NCBI RefSeq assembly: GCF_003610895.1
Contig: NZ_MCAS01000067.1
Coordinates: 1 to 64,000, forward strand
Origin: Paraburkholderia fungorum
GTDB taxonomy: Bacteria > Pseudomonadota > Gammaproteobacteria > Burkholderiales > Burkholderiaceae
Direction of reading: 5' to 3'
Length of the DNA: 64,000 bases
Under the pieces are notes generated by a model. It ran no database searches, had not been told where the DNA came from, and saw only the letters and a program-made list of their open reading frames with translations. Shown piece by piece: positions 1 through 8,619 of this stretch. The position numbers and the translations under genes are program-made. Numbering within the stretch: position 1 is the first letter of the stretch; every line of letters starts with the position of its first letter.

Positions 1-1142
1 GTGTAATTCGCGCTCGGCCGGATGATCTTGTTGTCGATCCGTTGCTCGATGATGTGCGCGCTCCAGCCCGCTGTACGGGCGATCACGAACAGCGGCGTGA
101 ACATCGCCGTCGGCACGCCCATCATGTGATACGACACCGCGCTGAACCAGTCGAGATTCGGGAACATCTTCTTCGCGTCCGCCATCACGGTTTCCAGCCG
201 CTCGGCGATGCTGAACAGCTTCAGGTTGCCCGCTTCCTTCGAGAGCTTCTTCGCGACTTCCTTGATGACCTTGTTGCGCGGGTCGGAGATCGTGTACACC
301 GGGTGACCGAAACCGATCACCACTTCCTTGTTTTCCACGCGCCTGCGGATGTCCGCTTCGGCTTCGTCAGGCGTCTGGTAGCGCGACTGGATTTCGAACG
401 CGACTTCGTTGGCGCCGCCGTGCTTCGGGCCGCGCAGCGCGCCGATCGCGCCGGTGATCGCCGAGTAAATGTCCGAGCCCGTGCCCGCGATCACGCGGCC
501 AGTGAACGTCGAGGCGTTGAATTCATGTTCGGCGTACAGGTTCAGCGACACGTGCATCGCGTCGACCCACGCCTTCGACGGCTCCACGCCGTGCAGCAGG
601 TGCAGGAAGTGGCCGCCGATCGAGTCGTCGTCGGTTTCGACTTCGATGCGCTTGCCGTTGTGCGAGTAGTGGTACCAGTACAGCAGCATCGAGCCGAGCG
701 AGGCCATCAGCTTGTCGGCGATATCGCGCGCGCCCGCCAGGTTGTGATCGTCCTTCTCCGGCAGCACGGTGCCGAGCACCGAGACGCCGGTGCGCATCAC
801 GTCCATCGGGTGCGCGGCGGCCGGGATCCATTCCAGCGCGGCCTTGACGTTCGCGGGCAGGCCGCGCAGCGCCTTGAGCTTCGTCTTGTAGGCGCTCAGT
901 TCGGCCTGGGTCGGCAGCTTTTCGTGGACCAGCAGATAGGCGATCTCTTCGAATTCGCAGGCGCCGGCGATGTCCAGAATGTCGTAGCCGCGGTAGTGCA
1001 GATCGTTGCCAGTCTTGCCGACCGTGCACAGCGCCGTGTTGCCCGCCGTCACGCCGGACAGGGCGACGGATTTCTTCGGTTTGAAGGCGCTTTTGGATTC
1101 GTTCTCGCCTTGTGCGCCGGCGGTTTGCGTCGTCTCGCTCAT
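1..1142 (-). CDS. prpC: 2-methylcitrate synthase, 3' end cut by window edge
   Basis: Condenses propionyl-CoA (or, less efficiently, acetyl-CoA) with oxaloacetate. The reverse strand reads from ATG at 1142 through MSETTQTAGAQGENES and then the citrate-synthase fold, with LRGPKHGGANE and IGFGHPVYTISDPRNK carrying the two catalytic histidines and the aspartate. The GHPVYTISDPR variant and the absence of the N-terminal domain seen in GltA point to the methylcitrate type. About 380 codons are present and no stop is reached, so roughly ten codons lie outside the window. It starts 25 bp after the CitE-like gene, in the same direction, so the two probably share a transcript. A type II citrate synthase role cannot be excluded from sequence alone. 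Confidence 0.88.
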   Translation of the reverse strand, partial: MSETTQTAGAQGENESKSAFKPKKSVALSGVTAGNTALCTVGKTGNDLHYRGYDILDIAGACEFEEIAYLLVHEKLPTQAELSAYKTKLKALRGLPANVKAALEWIPAAAHPMDVMRTGVSVLGTVLPEKDDHNLAGARDIADKLMASLGSMLLYWYHYSHNGKRIEVETDDDSIGGHFLHLLHGVEPSKAWVDAMHVSLNLYAEHEFNASTFTGRVIAGTGSDIYSAITGAIGALRGPKHGGANEVAFEIQSRYQTPDEAEADIRRRVENKEVVIGFGHPVYTISDPRNKVIKEVAKKLSKEAGNLKLFSIAERLETVMADAKKMFPNLDWFSAVSYHMMGVPTAMFTPLFVIARTAGWSAHIIEQRIDNKIIRPSANY

Positions 1143-1167
1143 CTTCCGCAATCTCCTTTATGCCTGC

Positions 1168-2184
1168 TCATGATGCGGCTTGCCCGTTAGCGCCCACTTC
1201 CGTGAAGAGCGGCGCGGCGTCTTGCGGGACGGCGCGGCCCGTGGATTTCGCGCGACGCAGCACGGACCAGTAGTAGCGATAGCTGGCCCGGTCGTGCAGC
1301 GTGTCGTGATGGCGCGTGGGCCCCCATTGCGCGGACTGCGCAGCCAGCAGAATTTCGGTAGCGGTGGCGATTTCTTCGTCGCGCGGTGCAAACGCCGCCA
1401 CGATCGCCTCGATCTGCGCCGGATGGATGCTCCACATCCGCGTGTAGCCGAATTCGTTGCGGGCACGGGCCGCATCGTTCGCCACCACGCTCATGTCGCG
1501 TACTTCCGTGCTGACGTTATGCGAGGGCACCTTGCCGTACGCGTGACAGGCTGCCGAAATCTCGAGCTTCGCGCGTCGCACCAGCGGATGATCGAATTGA
1601 CCGGGCGAGCGCATCGCGGTATCGGGAATCGCGCCGTCGTGCGCGGAAACAAAGTCCATCAGTCCGAAGCTGAGCGCCTCGACACCGGGGAGCGCGGCCA
1701 GATCGAACACGCGAGTCAACGCGCCATGCGTTTCCACCAGCAATTGCACCGGAACAGGCTGCGCAATGCCGAGTTCGCGCCGTGTAGCCTCGATGAACGC
1801 AACCATTTCAGCAGCATCGGGGACGCTGCGGATCTTCGGGAGGGTGATGTAAGCAGGTGCACGCTTCGCCGCGCGCAGAATGAGGCGGACGTCGTCACGC
1901 CAATGCGCGTGATCGAAGTCGTGAATCCGCACGCCGACGCGGCCAAAGCGGTCGTGTTCGCTGCCCAGCAGCGACGCGACCAGCTCCGCGTGCTCGGCTT
2001 CCCGGCCGACCTGCGCGCCGTCTTCACAATCGAGCGTGATGTCGAACACCGGGCCGAGTTGCTGCTGCAATGCCAGAGATTTCAGCATCAGCTTTTCGCT
2101 GCCGGCGTAGTGATCGCAGGCAGGCAGCACAGCGGGCGGCACTTCGCCGTCAAACAGCACTTCGGCGGGGGTGAGGGCGCGCAT
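1168..2184 (-). CDS. HpcH/HpaI aldolase / citrate lyase beta-like protein
   Basis: A 338-residue CitE-like protein of the HpcH/HpaI superfamily. These are Mg-dependent C-C lyases or thioesterases acting on acyl-CoA esters such as malyl-CoA or citramalyl-CoA. Visible family features are the acidic metal-site segment FDITLDCEDGA, the barrel-strand sequence YITLPKIRS, LVETHGAL, and SFGLMDFVSAHDG. A TTG at 2268 would add 28 residues; ATG at 2184 (MRALTPAEVLF) is preferred because homologous similarity starts there, although its ribosome site is weak. It lies between mdh and prpC and has its own transcription unit, since a terminator follows mdh. The substrate cannot be assigned; a role in TCA or methylcitrate-related CoA-ester cleavage is inferred from context. 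Confidence 0.8.
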   Translation of the reverse strand: MRALTPAEVLFDGEVPPAVLPACDHYAGSEKLMLKSLALQQQLGPVFDITLDCEDGAQVGREAEHAELVASLLGSEHDRFGRVGVRIHDFDHAHWRDDVRLILRAAKRAPAYITLPKIRSVPDAAEMVAFIEATRRELGIAQPVPVQLLVETHGALTRVFDLAALPGVEALSFGLMDFVSAHDGAIPDTAMRSPGQFDHPLVRRAKLEISAACHAYGKVPSHNVSTEVRDMSVVANDAARARNEFGYTRMWSIHPAQIEAIVAAFAPRDEEIATATEILLAAQSAQWGPTRHHDTLHDRASYRYYWSVLRRAKSTGRAVPQDAAPLFTEVGANGQAAS

Positions 2185-2353
2185 CTTCGGCGTCAGGATT
2201 CTGGGTGGTCGGGTGGGTAAATCGGATTCGGACGCGCTCTGCCAGGCGATCAGCCAGCCGTGCGGCAAAGCGCGTTCGAATCAGAGGCGAATGTTGGCAC
2301 GACAAATTGCGCAGTGAATCGCAATTTCGTGGGATGTACCTGCATTCGCACGT

Positions 2354-2396
2354 AAAAAACCGGAACCCGCCGCGATAGCGCCACGGAGTTCCGGTT
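2354..2396 (-). terminator. Rho-independent terminator of mdh
   Basis: Arms AACCGGAAC (2358-2366) and GTTCCGGTT (2388-2396) pair perfectly. The run of six A on the plus strand at 2354-2359 becomes a T-tract when read on the minus strand, immediately after the mdh stop. It separates mdh from the CitE-like gene. Confidence 0.85.
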
Positions 2397-2412
2397 CGTC
2401 TGCATCTGGCGC

Positions 2413-3396
2413 TTAGCCGAGCAGGTGTTGAACGCCTTCGCGCTCTTCGAGCAACTCGTTCAGCGTGCCGTCCATCTTTTCACGCGAGAACGCGTCGATT
2501 GCCAGACCTTCGACGCGCTTGTACTCGCCGTTTTCGCACGTAACCGGCACACCGTAGATGATGTCTTCCGGAATGCCGTACGAGCCGTCCGACGGGATAC
2601 CCATCGTGACCCACTTGCCGTTCGTGCCGAGCACCCAGTCACGCACGTGGTCGATTGCAGCGTTAGCTGCCGACGCTGCCGACGACAGGCCGCGCGCTTC
2701 GATAATCGCTGCGCCGCGCTTGCCGACGGTCGGGATGAACGTGTTGCGGTTCCATTCTTCGTCGTTGATCAGCTTGGTCAGGTCTTGACCTTCAGCCGTT
2801 GCAACGCGGAAGTCCGGGTACATGGTCGGCGAGTGGTTGCCCCACACAGCCAGCTTTTCGATCGAAGCCACCGGCTTGCCCGACTTGGCAGCCAGTTGCG
2901 ACAGCGCGCGGTTGTGGTCCAGACGCAGCATGGCGGTGAAGTTCTTCTTCGGCAGATCCGGCGCCGACTTCATCGCGATGTAAGCATTGGTGTTGGCCGG
3001 GTTGCCGACCACCAGCACCTTCACGTCGCGGCTGGCGACTTCGTTCAGCGCCTTGCCCTGAACCGTGAAGATTTCGGCGTTTGCCGACAGCAGGTCTTTA
3101 CGCTCCATGCCTTTCGAACGCGGACGTGCGCCGACCAGCAGGGCAACGTCTGCATCCTTGAATGCAACCTTCGGGTCGTCGGTGATCACGACACCCGACA
3201 GCAGCGGGAATGCGCAATCATCCAGTTCCATCACGACGCCTTTGACGGCGCCTTGCGCTTGCGGCAGATCGAGCAGCTGCAGGATAACCGGCTGATCCTT
3301 GCCGAGCAGATCGCCGTTGGCGATGCGGAACAGCAGGGAGTAAGCGATTTGACCTGCGGCGCCGGTGACGGCAACGCGCTTTGCGGGCTTAGCCAT
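2413..3396 (-). CDS. mdh: Malate dehydrogenase
   Basis: NAD-dependent interconversion of malate and oxaloacetate, the last TCA step. The 327-residue protein matches the bacterial/cytosolic MDH type. It has the nucleotide-binding start [18 protein letters not shown], the substrate-arginine loop [28 protein letters not shown], the catalytic [13 protein letters not shown] and the proton-relay histidine in [12 protein letters not shown]. Length is normal for the family. It is monocistronic, bounded by a terminator, and divergent from the GntR regulator; the palindrome between them is well placed to control its expression. Confidence 0.97.
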
Positions 3397-3909
3397 TGAG
3401 AAATCTCCAGGACGATGCGTTAGACGCTAGGGAAAACGCCATTCTATATGCGCGTTCAGCGAAGCGTTGTGAAACACGGCGGAATTCACTGTTCGCGTAC
3501 AGCCTCGTAATTTTCCGAGGCCGTGCGGCGCGCTGCGGCAAGACCGCCATGCCGGAAACCTGTACCACTGCTTGAGAGTGCGGGGAGCGGGGCATCCTGG
3601 CGCCGGGTAGCCGCTGCACGGTGCGGGCTCCAGCAAACAGCGCGTTTCGGCAAGCGTCTGACCAACGAATGGCGGCGAATCGAAACCTGGACTGCGTGGG
3701 AACAGCATGGTGCAGAGTGGCTGCCGGTGCGCCACGGCGCTGCATTGCGTAGTGCAAAACAGCCGCCGGAAAACCCGCAAACCCTTGCTCGACAAGGAGT
3801 GTAGGAGTCGTCAGACACAAAGTCAACATTATCTTATGTCTTATATAAGACATATCTGTTGCGGGGAAAACCCTAGACGCGGCCCGGCCCTTTATGATGA
3901 AATGCGCGG
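3397..3909. other. Divergent intergenic region mdh / GntR
   Basis: 513 bp without a convincing gene. Overlapping short frames here have no recognisable protein pattern and compete on both strands. It holds a small hairpin (GCCTCG / CGAGGC around 3504-3523) and, in an AT-rich patch unlike its surroundings, a perfect 20-bp palindrome. The promoters of mdh (minus) and of the regulator (plus) must lie here; a TATGAT -10 candidate for the regulator is at 3891-3896. Confidence 0.6.
3835..3854. promoter_or_regulatory. 20-bp perfect palindrome, candidate GntR operator
   Basis: TATGTCTTATATAAGACATA is self-complementary over its full length. It lies 56 bp before the GntR start codon and 438 bp before the mdh start, in an AT-rich island. 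HutC-type GntR regulators bind palindromes and commonly sit next to their own operator, so autoregulation is the simplest reading. No second full copy was seen upstream of sdhC, gltA or the CitE-like gene. Confidence 0.65.
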
Positions 3910-4710
3910 ATGAATTCGAACCCGGCGAACACCACGAATCCGAGCGGCCATGGGGCCGCGGGCGAGGGTGTATCCGCTGCCTCGACCGCCACATCGCCCA
4001 CTTTCAGCCCGCTGTATCAGCAGATCAAGGGCTTGATTACGCAGAGCCTGGAAAGCGGCGAATGGAAACCTGGCGAGATCATTCCTAGTGAAGTCGAATT
4101 GGCGGCCAGATACAAGGTCAGTCAAGGAACGGTGCGCAAGGCGATCGACGAGCTTGCCGCCGACAACCTGCTGGTGCGCCGCCAGGGCAAGGGCACTTTT
4201 GTTGCAACGCACAATGAAGACCGTGCCCAGTTCCGCTTCCTCAGATTACTGGCCGATGACGGCGCGGAACACCCGCACGTCAGCCGCCTGCTTGAATGCC
4301 GGCGCTTGCGCGCTTCGGCGGACATCGCCCGGCAACTCGATCTCAAACCCGCCGATCCGGTGGTGTTGATCAAGCGCTTGCTGCAGTTCGACGGCGAAGT
4401 CACCGTACTCGACGAAATCTGGTTGCCCGGCGCGGTGTTTCGCGGGCTCACGCTCGAGCGGCTGTCGGAGTATAAAGGTCCCCTCTACGCGATGTTCGAG
4501 ACGGAATTCGGCACACGTATGATCCGCGCCACCGAGAAGATCCGCGCGGTCGCGGCCGAACCGGCAGTGGCTGACCTGCTGCATGTGCCGGCGGGTTTTC
4601 CGCTGCTGTCGGTCGACCGGGTGTCCTATACATATGGAGACCGGCCGGTTGAGGTGCGCCGTGGTTGGTATGTCACAACCGGGTATTACTATCAGAACGA
4701 TCTGAGCTGA
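3910..4710 (+). CDS. GntR family (HutC subfamily) transcriptional regulator
   Basis: A 266-residue DNA-binding regulator. After a low-complexity, Thr/Ser/Ala-rich leader of about 30 residues comes the winged helix: SPLYQQIKGLITQSLESGEW, PSEVELAARYKVSQGTVRKA and RRQGKGTFVATH. A UTRA effector domain runs from about residue 110 to the end (LLQFDGEVTVLDEIWLP, YGDRPVEVRRGWY). It is transcribed toward sdhCDAB, with a terminator-like hairpin between, and divergently from mdh, so TCA-cycle control by a carboxylate effector is inferred. The ligand is not evident from sequence. ATG 3910 has a poor ribosome site; no better in-frame start was seen. Confidence 0.88.
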   Translation: MNSNPANTTNPSGHGAAGEGVSAASTATSPTFSPLYQQIKGLITQSLESGEWKPGEIIPSEVELAARYKVSQGTVRKAIDELAADNLLVRRQGKGTFVATHNEDRAQFRFLRLLADDGAEHPHVSRLLECRRLRASADIARQLDLKPADPVVLIKRLLQFDGEVTVLDEIWLPGAVFRGLTLERLSEYKGPLYAMFETEFGTRMIRATEKIRAVAAEPAVADLLHVPAGFPLLSVDRVSYTYGDRPVEVRRGWYVTTGYYYQNDLS

Positions 4711-4722
4711 AGCAGGATGAAA

Positions 4723-4764
4723 AAAGGCGCCGCGCCCCACGCGCGCGCCTGTTTGAAGGCGCCT
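4723..4764 (+). terminator. Hairpin after the GntR gene
   Basis: Arms AAAGGCGCC (4723-4731) and GGCGCCTTT (4756-4764) lie just after the GntR stop. There is no long T-run on the plus strand, so termination may be partial. The sdhC promoter would then lie between here and 4868, with a TAAAAT -10 candidate near 4826. Confidence 0.55.
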
Positions 4765-4867
4765 TTATCGCGCGTGCTGTAACGGACCTGTGGTGGTTTT
4801 CGCTGCAGCGCGATATAAAAAGGCGCTAAAATTGCGGATTAGTGTGACTACATAGTAGGGGTCTAGC

Positions 4868-5284
4868 ATGGCTGAAGCCGTAAAAAAACCGAGGCCGGAA
4901 TTCCGGAACATCGGTATCGGGCAGATTTTGACGGCATACCGTCTCCCGCTAGCGGGGCGCGTGTCGATCTTGCACCGCCTAAGCGGTGGGCTGCTTTTTG
5001 TTTTTCTTCCGTTCCTGCTGTACCTCTTCGATCAGAGCCTGACTTCCGAACTGAGCTTCGAAGTCTTCAAGGGCTTCCTCTCCAACATCGTCGTCAAACT
5101 CATCACGCTCGTTCTCGCGTGGGCCTTCCTGTTCCACTTCTGCGCAGGCGTGCGTCACCTGTTCATGGACACGAGCCACGGCCTCACGACTAAAGAGAAG
5201 GGCAAGCAGACTTCCATCGTGGTGCTGGTCGTTTCGTCGCTTCTGACGATTGCTTTTGCGCTCAAACTCTTCGGAGCATTCTAA
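4868..5284 (+). CDS. sdhC: Succinate dehydrogenase cytochrome b556 subunit
   Basis: Membrane anchor of complex II that binds heme b and quinone. The 138-residue protein has three hydrophobic segments (about 36-55, 72-94, 113-136). Conserved features are HRLSG at 36-40 (quinone-site region) and HFCAGVRHLFMD at 90-101, where H90 matches the SdhC heme ligand. A good ribosome site (AGGGG) precedes ATG 4868. It is the first gene of sdhCDAB and ends five bases before sdhD. Confidence 0.95.
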   Translation: MAEAVKKPRPEFRNIGIGQILTAYRLPLAGRVSILHRLSGGLLFVFLPFLLYLFDQSLTSELSFEVFKGFLSNIVVKLITLVLAWAFLFHFCAGVRHLFMDTSHGLTTKEKGKQTSIVVLVVSSLLTIAFALKLFGAF

Positions 5285-5288
5285 AAAA

Positions 5289-5657
5289 ATGGCAGCTAAT
5301 AACCGAATCGGTCCGAAGCGTCTCGTCGTCGGCGCACATTACGGTCTGCGCGACTGGCTTGCCCAGCGCATTACCGCCTGCATCATGGCCGTCTACACGG
5401 TGATCCTGCTCGCGTGGTTCTTCGGCGCGCGCGATTTCTCGTATGACGGTTGGGCGTCGATCTTTGCAACGCAATGGATGAAGCTCGCCACGTTTGTCAC
5501 GCTGCTGTCGCTGTTCTATCACGCGTGGGTTGGTATCCGCGACATCTGGATGGACTATGTGAAGCCCGTTGGCATGCGTCTGTTTCTTCAGGCGCTGACG
5601 ATCGTCTGGCTGCTCGCATGTGCGGGCTACGCTGCGCAGATTCTCTGGAGAGTGTAA
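5289..5657 (+). CDS. sdhD: Succinate dehydrogenase hydrophobic anchor subunit
   Basis: Second complex II membrane anchor, 122 residues with three transmembrane segments. The motif FYHAWVGIRDIWMDYVKP (77-94) holds the heme-ligand histidine H78 and the quinone-site DYVKP typical of SdhD. ATG 5289 is chosen over an upstream in-frame start inside sdhC because the protein then begins like its homologues and GGAG at 5273-5276, within the sdhC 3' end, gives a ribosome site. That arrangement suggests translational coupling to sdhC. Confidence 0.94.
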   Translation: MAANNRIGPKRLVVGAHYGLRDWLAQRITACIMAVYTVILLAWFFGARDFSYDGWASIFATQWMKLATFVTLLSLFYHAWVGIRDIWMDYVKPVGMRLFLQALTIVWLLACAGYAAQILWRV

Positions 5658-5661
5658 AAGA

Positions 5662-7437
5662 ATGGCTGCAATCAAGAATTCTCTGCCGCGTCGCAAGTTT
5701 GACGTGGTTATCGTCGGCGCAGGCGGCTCGGGGATGCGCGCTTCGCTGCAACTCGCGCGCGCCGGTCTGTCGGTTTGCGTTCTGTCCAAGGTGTTCCCGA
5801 CGCGTTCGCACACGGTCGCCGCTCAAGGCGGCATCGGCGCATCGCTCGGCAACATGAGCGAAGACAATTGGCACTATCACTTCTACGACACGATCAAGGG
5901 TTCCGACTGGCTCGGCGACCAGGACGCGATCGAGTTCATGTGCCGTGAAGCACCGAACGCCGTGTACGAGCTCGAACACTTCGGCATGCCGTTCGACCGC
6001 AACGCCGACGGCACGATTTACCAACGCCCGTTCGGCGGTCACACCGCGAACTACGGCGAAAAGCCGGTGCAACGCGCTTGCGCGGCGGCTGACCGTACCG
6101 GTCACGCGCTGCTGCACACGCTGTATCAGCAAAACGTGGCTGCCAAGACGCAGTTCTTCGTCGAATGGATGGCGCTGGATCTGATCCGCGACGCCGACGG
6201 CGACGTGCTTGGCGTGACCGCGCTGGAAATGGAAACGGGTGACGTTTACATCCTCGAAGGCAAGACCACGCTGTTCGCTACGGGCGGCGCAGGCCGGATC
6301 TTCGCGGCATCCACGAACGCGTTCATCAACACGGGTGACGGTCTGGGCATGGCGGCGCGTTCGGGCATCGCGCTGCAAGACATGGAATTCTGGCAATTCC
6401 ACCCCACCGGCGTGGCCGGCGCGGGCGTGCTGATTACCGAAGGTGTGCGTGGTGAAGGCGGCATTCTGCGTAACTCGAACGGCGAGCGTTTCATGGAACG
6501 CTACGCGCCGACGCTGAAGGATCTGGCGCCGCGCGACTTCGTTTCGCGTTCGATGGATCAGGAAATCAAGGAAGGCCGCGGCGTGGGTCCGAACAAGGAT
6601 CACGTGCTGCTCGACCTGTCGCACATCGGCGCCGAGACGATCATGAAGCGTCTGCCGTCGATCCGCGAAATCGCGATGAAGTTTGCGAACGTCGATTGTA
6701 TTAAAGAGCCGATTCCGGTTGTGCCGACCATCCACTATCAGATGGGCGGTATCCCGACGAACATCAACGGCCAGGTCGTTGGCACGTCGCGGGATCACAA
6801 GGAAGTCGTCAACGGTTTCTACGCAGTGGGCGAATGCTCGTGCGTGTCGGTGCACGGCGCGAACCGTCTCGGCACGAACTCGCTGCTCGACCTGGTGGTA
6901 TTCGGCCGGGCGGCCGGCAACCACATCGTCAAGCATGTGAAGGACATCAAGGAACACAAGCCGCTGCCGGCCGACGCGGGCGATTTCTCGCTGGCACGTC
7001 TGAACAAGCTGGACAAGTCCACGTCGGGCGAATACTCGCAAACCGTTGCGGCCGACATCCGTTCCACGATGCAGGCACACGCCGGCGTGTTCCGTACGTC
7101 GAAGCTGCTGGCCGAAGGCGTCGAGCGGATTCGCGAAGTGGCTGACCGGGTCGACAACATCTACCTGAAAGACAAGTCGAAGGTGTTCAACACGGCGCGT
7201 ATTGAAGCGTTGGAAGTGGAGAACCTGATTGAAGTGGCGCGCGCCACGATGGTTTCCGCCGAGGCGCGCAAGGAAAGCCGTGGCGCGCATGCGCAAAACG
7301 ACTTTGAACATCGCGACGACGAAAACTGGCTGCGCCATACGCTGTGGTTCAGCGAAGGCGATCGCCTCGACTACAAGCCGGTTCAAATGCAACCGCTGAC
7401 CGTCGAATCGGTGCCGCCGAAAGCGCGTACCTTCTAA
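5662..7437 (+). CDS. sdhA: Succinate dehydrogenase flavoprotein subunit
   Basis: Catalytic subunit that oxidises succinate to fumarate with covalently bound FAD. The 591-residue protein has the dinucleotide fold VVIVGAGGSGMRASLQLA, then RSHTVAAQGG, where H50 is the expected FAD attachment residue. It also has QFHPTGVAGAGVLITEGVRG with active-site residues and the capping region HGANRLGTNSLLDLVVFG. Length is normal. It starts four bases after sdhD at ATG 5662 (MAAIKNSLPRRKFD), after a partial ribosome site in the sdhD end. Flavinylation would use the SdhE encoded downstream. Confidence 0.97.
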   Translation: MAAIKNSLPRRKFDVVIVGAGGSGMRASLQLARAGLSVCVLSKVFPTRSHTVAAQGGIGASLGNMSEDNWHYHFYDTIKGSDWLGDQDAIEFMCREAPNAVYELEHFGMPFDRNADGTIYQRPFGGHTANYGEKPVQRACAAADRTGHALLHTLYQQNVAAKTQFFVEWMALDLIRDADGDVLGVTALEMETGDVYILEGKTTLFATGGAGRIFAASTNAFINTGDGLGMAARSGIALQDMEFWQFHPTGVAGAGVLITEGVRGEGGILRNSNGERFMERYAPTLKDLAPRDFVSRSMDQEIKEGRGVGPNKDHVLLDLSHIGAETIMKRLPSIREIAMKFANVDCIKEPIPVVPTIHYQMGGIPTNINGQVVGTSRDHKEVVNGFYAVGECSCVSVHGANRLGTNSLLDLVVFGRAAGNHIVKHVKDIKEHKPLPADAGDFSLARLNKLDKSTSGEYSQTVAADIRSTMQAHAGVFRTSKLLAEGVERIREVADRVDNIYLKDKSKVFNTARIEALEVENLIEVARATMVSAEARKESRGAHAQNDFEHRDDENWLRHTLWFSEGDRLDYKPVQMQPLTVESVPPKARTF

Positions 7438-7463
7438 GGCACAAGTCAAAGGAATTCAGGAAA

Positions 7464-8168
7464 ATGGCTAAGCGTACATTCGAAATTTACCGCTACGATC
7501 CGGATAAGGACGCAGCACCGCGCATGCAAACGTACGAGATCGAAATCGACTCGCACGAACGCATGCTGCTCGACGCGCTGCTCAAGCTGAAGGCGATGGA
7601 CGAAACCTTGTCGTTCCGCCGTTCGTGCCGCGAAGGCGTGTGCGGTTCGGACGCAATGAACATCAACGGCAAGAACGGTCTGGCCTGCTTGCAGAACATG
7701 AACGACCTGCCGCAAAAGATCGTGCTGCGTCCGCTGCCGGGCCTGCCGGTCGTGCGCGACCTGATCTGCGACTTCACGCAGTTCTTCAACCAGTACCACT
7801 CGATCAAGCCGTATCTGATCAACGATACGCCGCCGCCGGAAAAGGAACGTCTGCAGTCGCCGGAAGAACGCGACGAGCTCGACGGCCTGTACGAATGTAT
7901 TCTGTGTGCCAGCTGCTCGACCTCGTGCCCGAGCTTCTGGTGGAATCCGGACAAGTTCGTCGGCCCGGCTGGCCTGTTGCAAGCCTATCGTTTCATCGCG
8001 GATAGCCGCGACGAAGCCACGGGTGAGCGCCTCGACAACCTGGAAGATCCGTACCGTCTGTTCCGTTGCCATACCATCATGAATTGCGTCGACGTCTGCC
8101 CGAAGGGCCTGAACCCGACCAAGGCGATTGGCAAGATCAAGGAATTGATGGTTCGCCGCGCAGTTTGA
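7464..8168 (+). CDS. sdhB: Succinate dehydrogenase iron-sulfur subunit
   Basis: Carries electrons from SdhA to the membrane quinone site. The 234-residue protein has the 2Fe-2S site CREGVCGSDAMNINGKNGLAC in two parts (C55, C60, C75, with D63 in place of a cysteine, as in the E. coli enzyme). The 4Fe-4S and 3Fe-4S sites follow in CILCASCSTSCPSFWW and CHTIMNCVDVCPKGLNP. ATG 7464 (MAKRTFEIYRYDPD) follows AGGAATTCAGG. It is the fourth sdh gene, 26 bp after sdhA. Confidence 0.97.
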   Translation: MAKRTFEIYRYDPDKDAAPRMQTYEIEIDSHERMLLDALLKLKAMDETLSFRRSCREGVCGSDAMNINGKNGLACLQNMNDLPQKIVLRPLPGLPVVRDLICDFTQFFNQYHSIKPYLINDTPPPEKERLQSPEERDELDGLYECILCASCSTSCPSFWWNPDKFVGPAGLLQAYRFIADSRDEATGERLDNLEDPYRLFRCHTIMNCVDVCPKGLNPTKAIGKIKELMVRRAV

Positions 8169-8180
8169 TATGAATAGCGC

Positions 8181-8245
8181 CCACGCTCCCTGTCGTTCGC
8201 TGCCCCCGAGGGGACGGTCGGTACGCTTGGGGCGCTCCGGCGCGC
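8181..8245 (+). repeat. Dispersed intergenic repeat, copy 1
   Basis: The segment CTGTCGTTCGCTGCCCCCGA and the GCTTGGGGCG stretch about 15 bp after it recur, in opposite orientation and with a few differences, at 13001-13070. It fills the sdhB-sdhE gap and contains the short palindrome CCCCGAGGGG-like core. Function unknown; such GC-rich elements are scattered through Burkholderiaceae intergenic regions. Confidence 0.7.
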
Positions 8246-8251
8246 ACTGAC

Positions 8252-8527
8252 ATGAACACCGAAACATCGCATCAGTCCGACCCTCTCCGCCGCGCGCGTC
8301 TTCGCTGGCGTGCGCGGCGGGGCCTGCTGGAAAACGATCTGATCTTTGAACGTTTTTTCAGCCGATATGAGCATGACCTCAGCGATGCCGACGTGGGTGC
8401 GCTCACGCACCTGCTCGAGCTGAGCGATAACGACCTGATGGACTTGCTGCTGGCCCGCAAGGAACCGGAAGGCGAGCTTGCCGACCCGGATGTGATCCGG
8501 GTGCTGGAGCTGTTGCGGAATGCTTGA
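8252..8527 (+). CDS. sdhE: SdhE family FAD assembly factor
   Basis: Small cytoplasmic helper that promotes covalent FAD attachment to SdhA. The 91-residue protein is a typical-length five-helix SdhE/YgfY member, with the diagnostic segment RARRGLLENDLIFERFF holding the RGxxE motif, followed by LSDNDLMDLLL. It follows sdhB by 83 bp, of which most is the dispersed repeat, and precedes gltA. No strong ribosome site is seen before ATG 8252. Confidence 0.92.
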   Translation: MNTETSHQSDPLRRARLRWRARRGLLENDLIFERFFSRYEHDLSDADVGALTHLLELSDNDLMDLLLARKEPEGELADPDVIRVLELLRNA

Positions 8528-8619
8528 GCGCCGCTAACGTCTCGAGCGCCGCTTGTCCGTTGTTCCCAGGCGTGCAAATTATCGAAACCCTGTTTCCATA
8601 CTTCGATTGAGGATGTGCT

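Noticed and set aside
3389..3994. 201-codon and other overlapping frames between mdh and the GntR gene
   Set aside because: They overlap each other on both strands, cross the operator candidate and mdh start, and show no conserved features.
5497..7449. 650-codon open frame on the minus strand opposite sdhA
   Set aside because: It is antisense to an unmistakable SdhA; Arg/His/Val-rich composition is typical of shadow frames in GC-rich DNA and no domain is recognisable.
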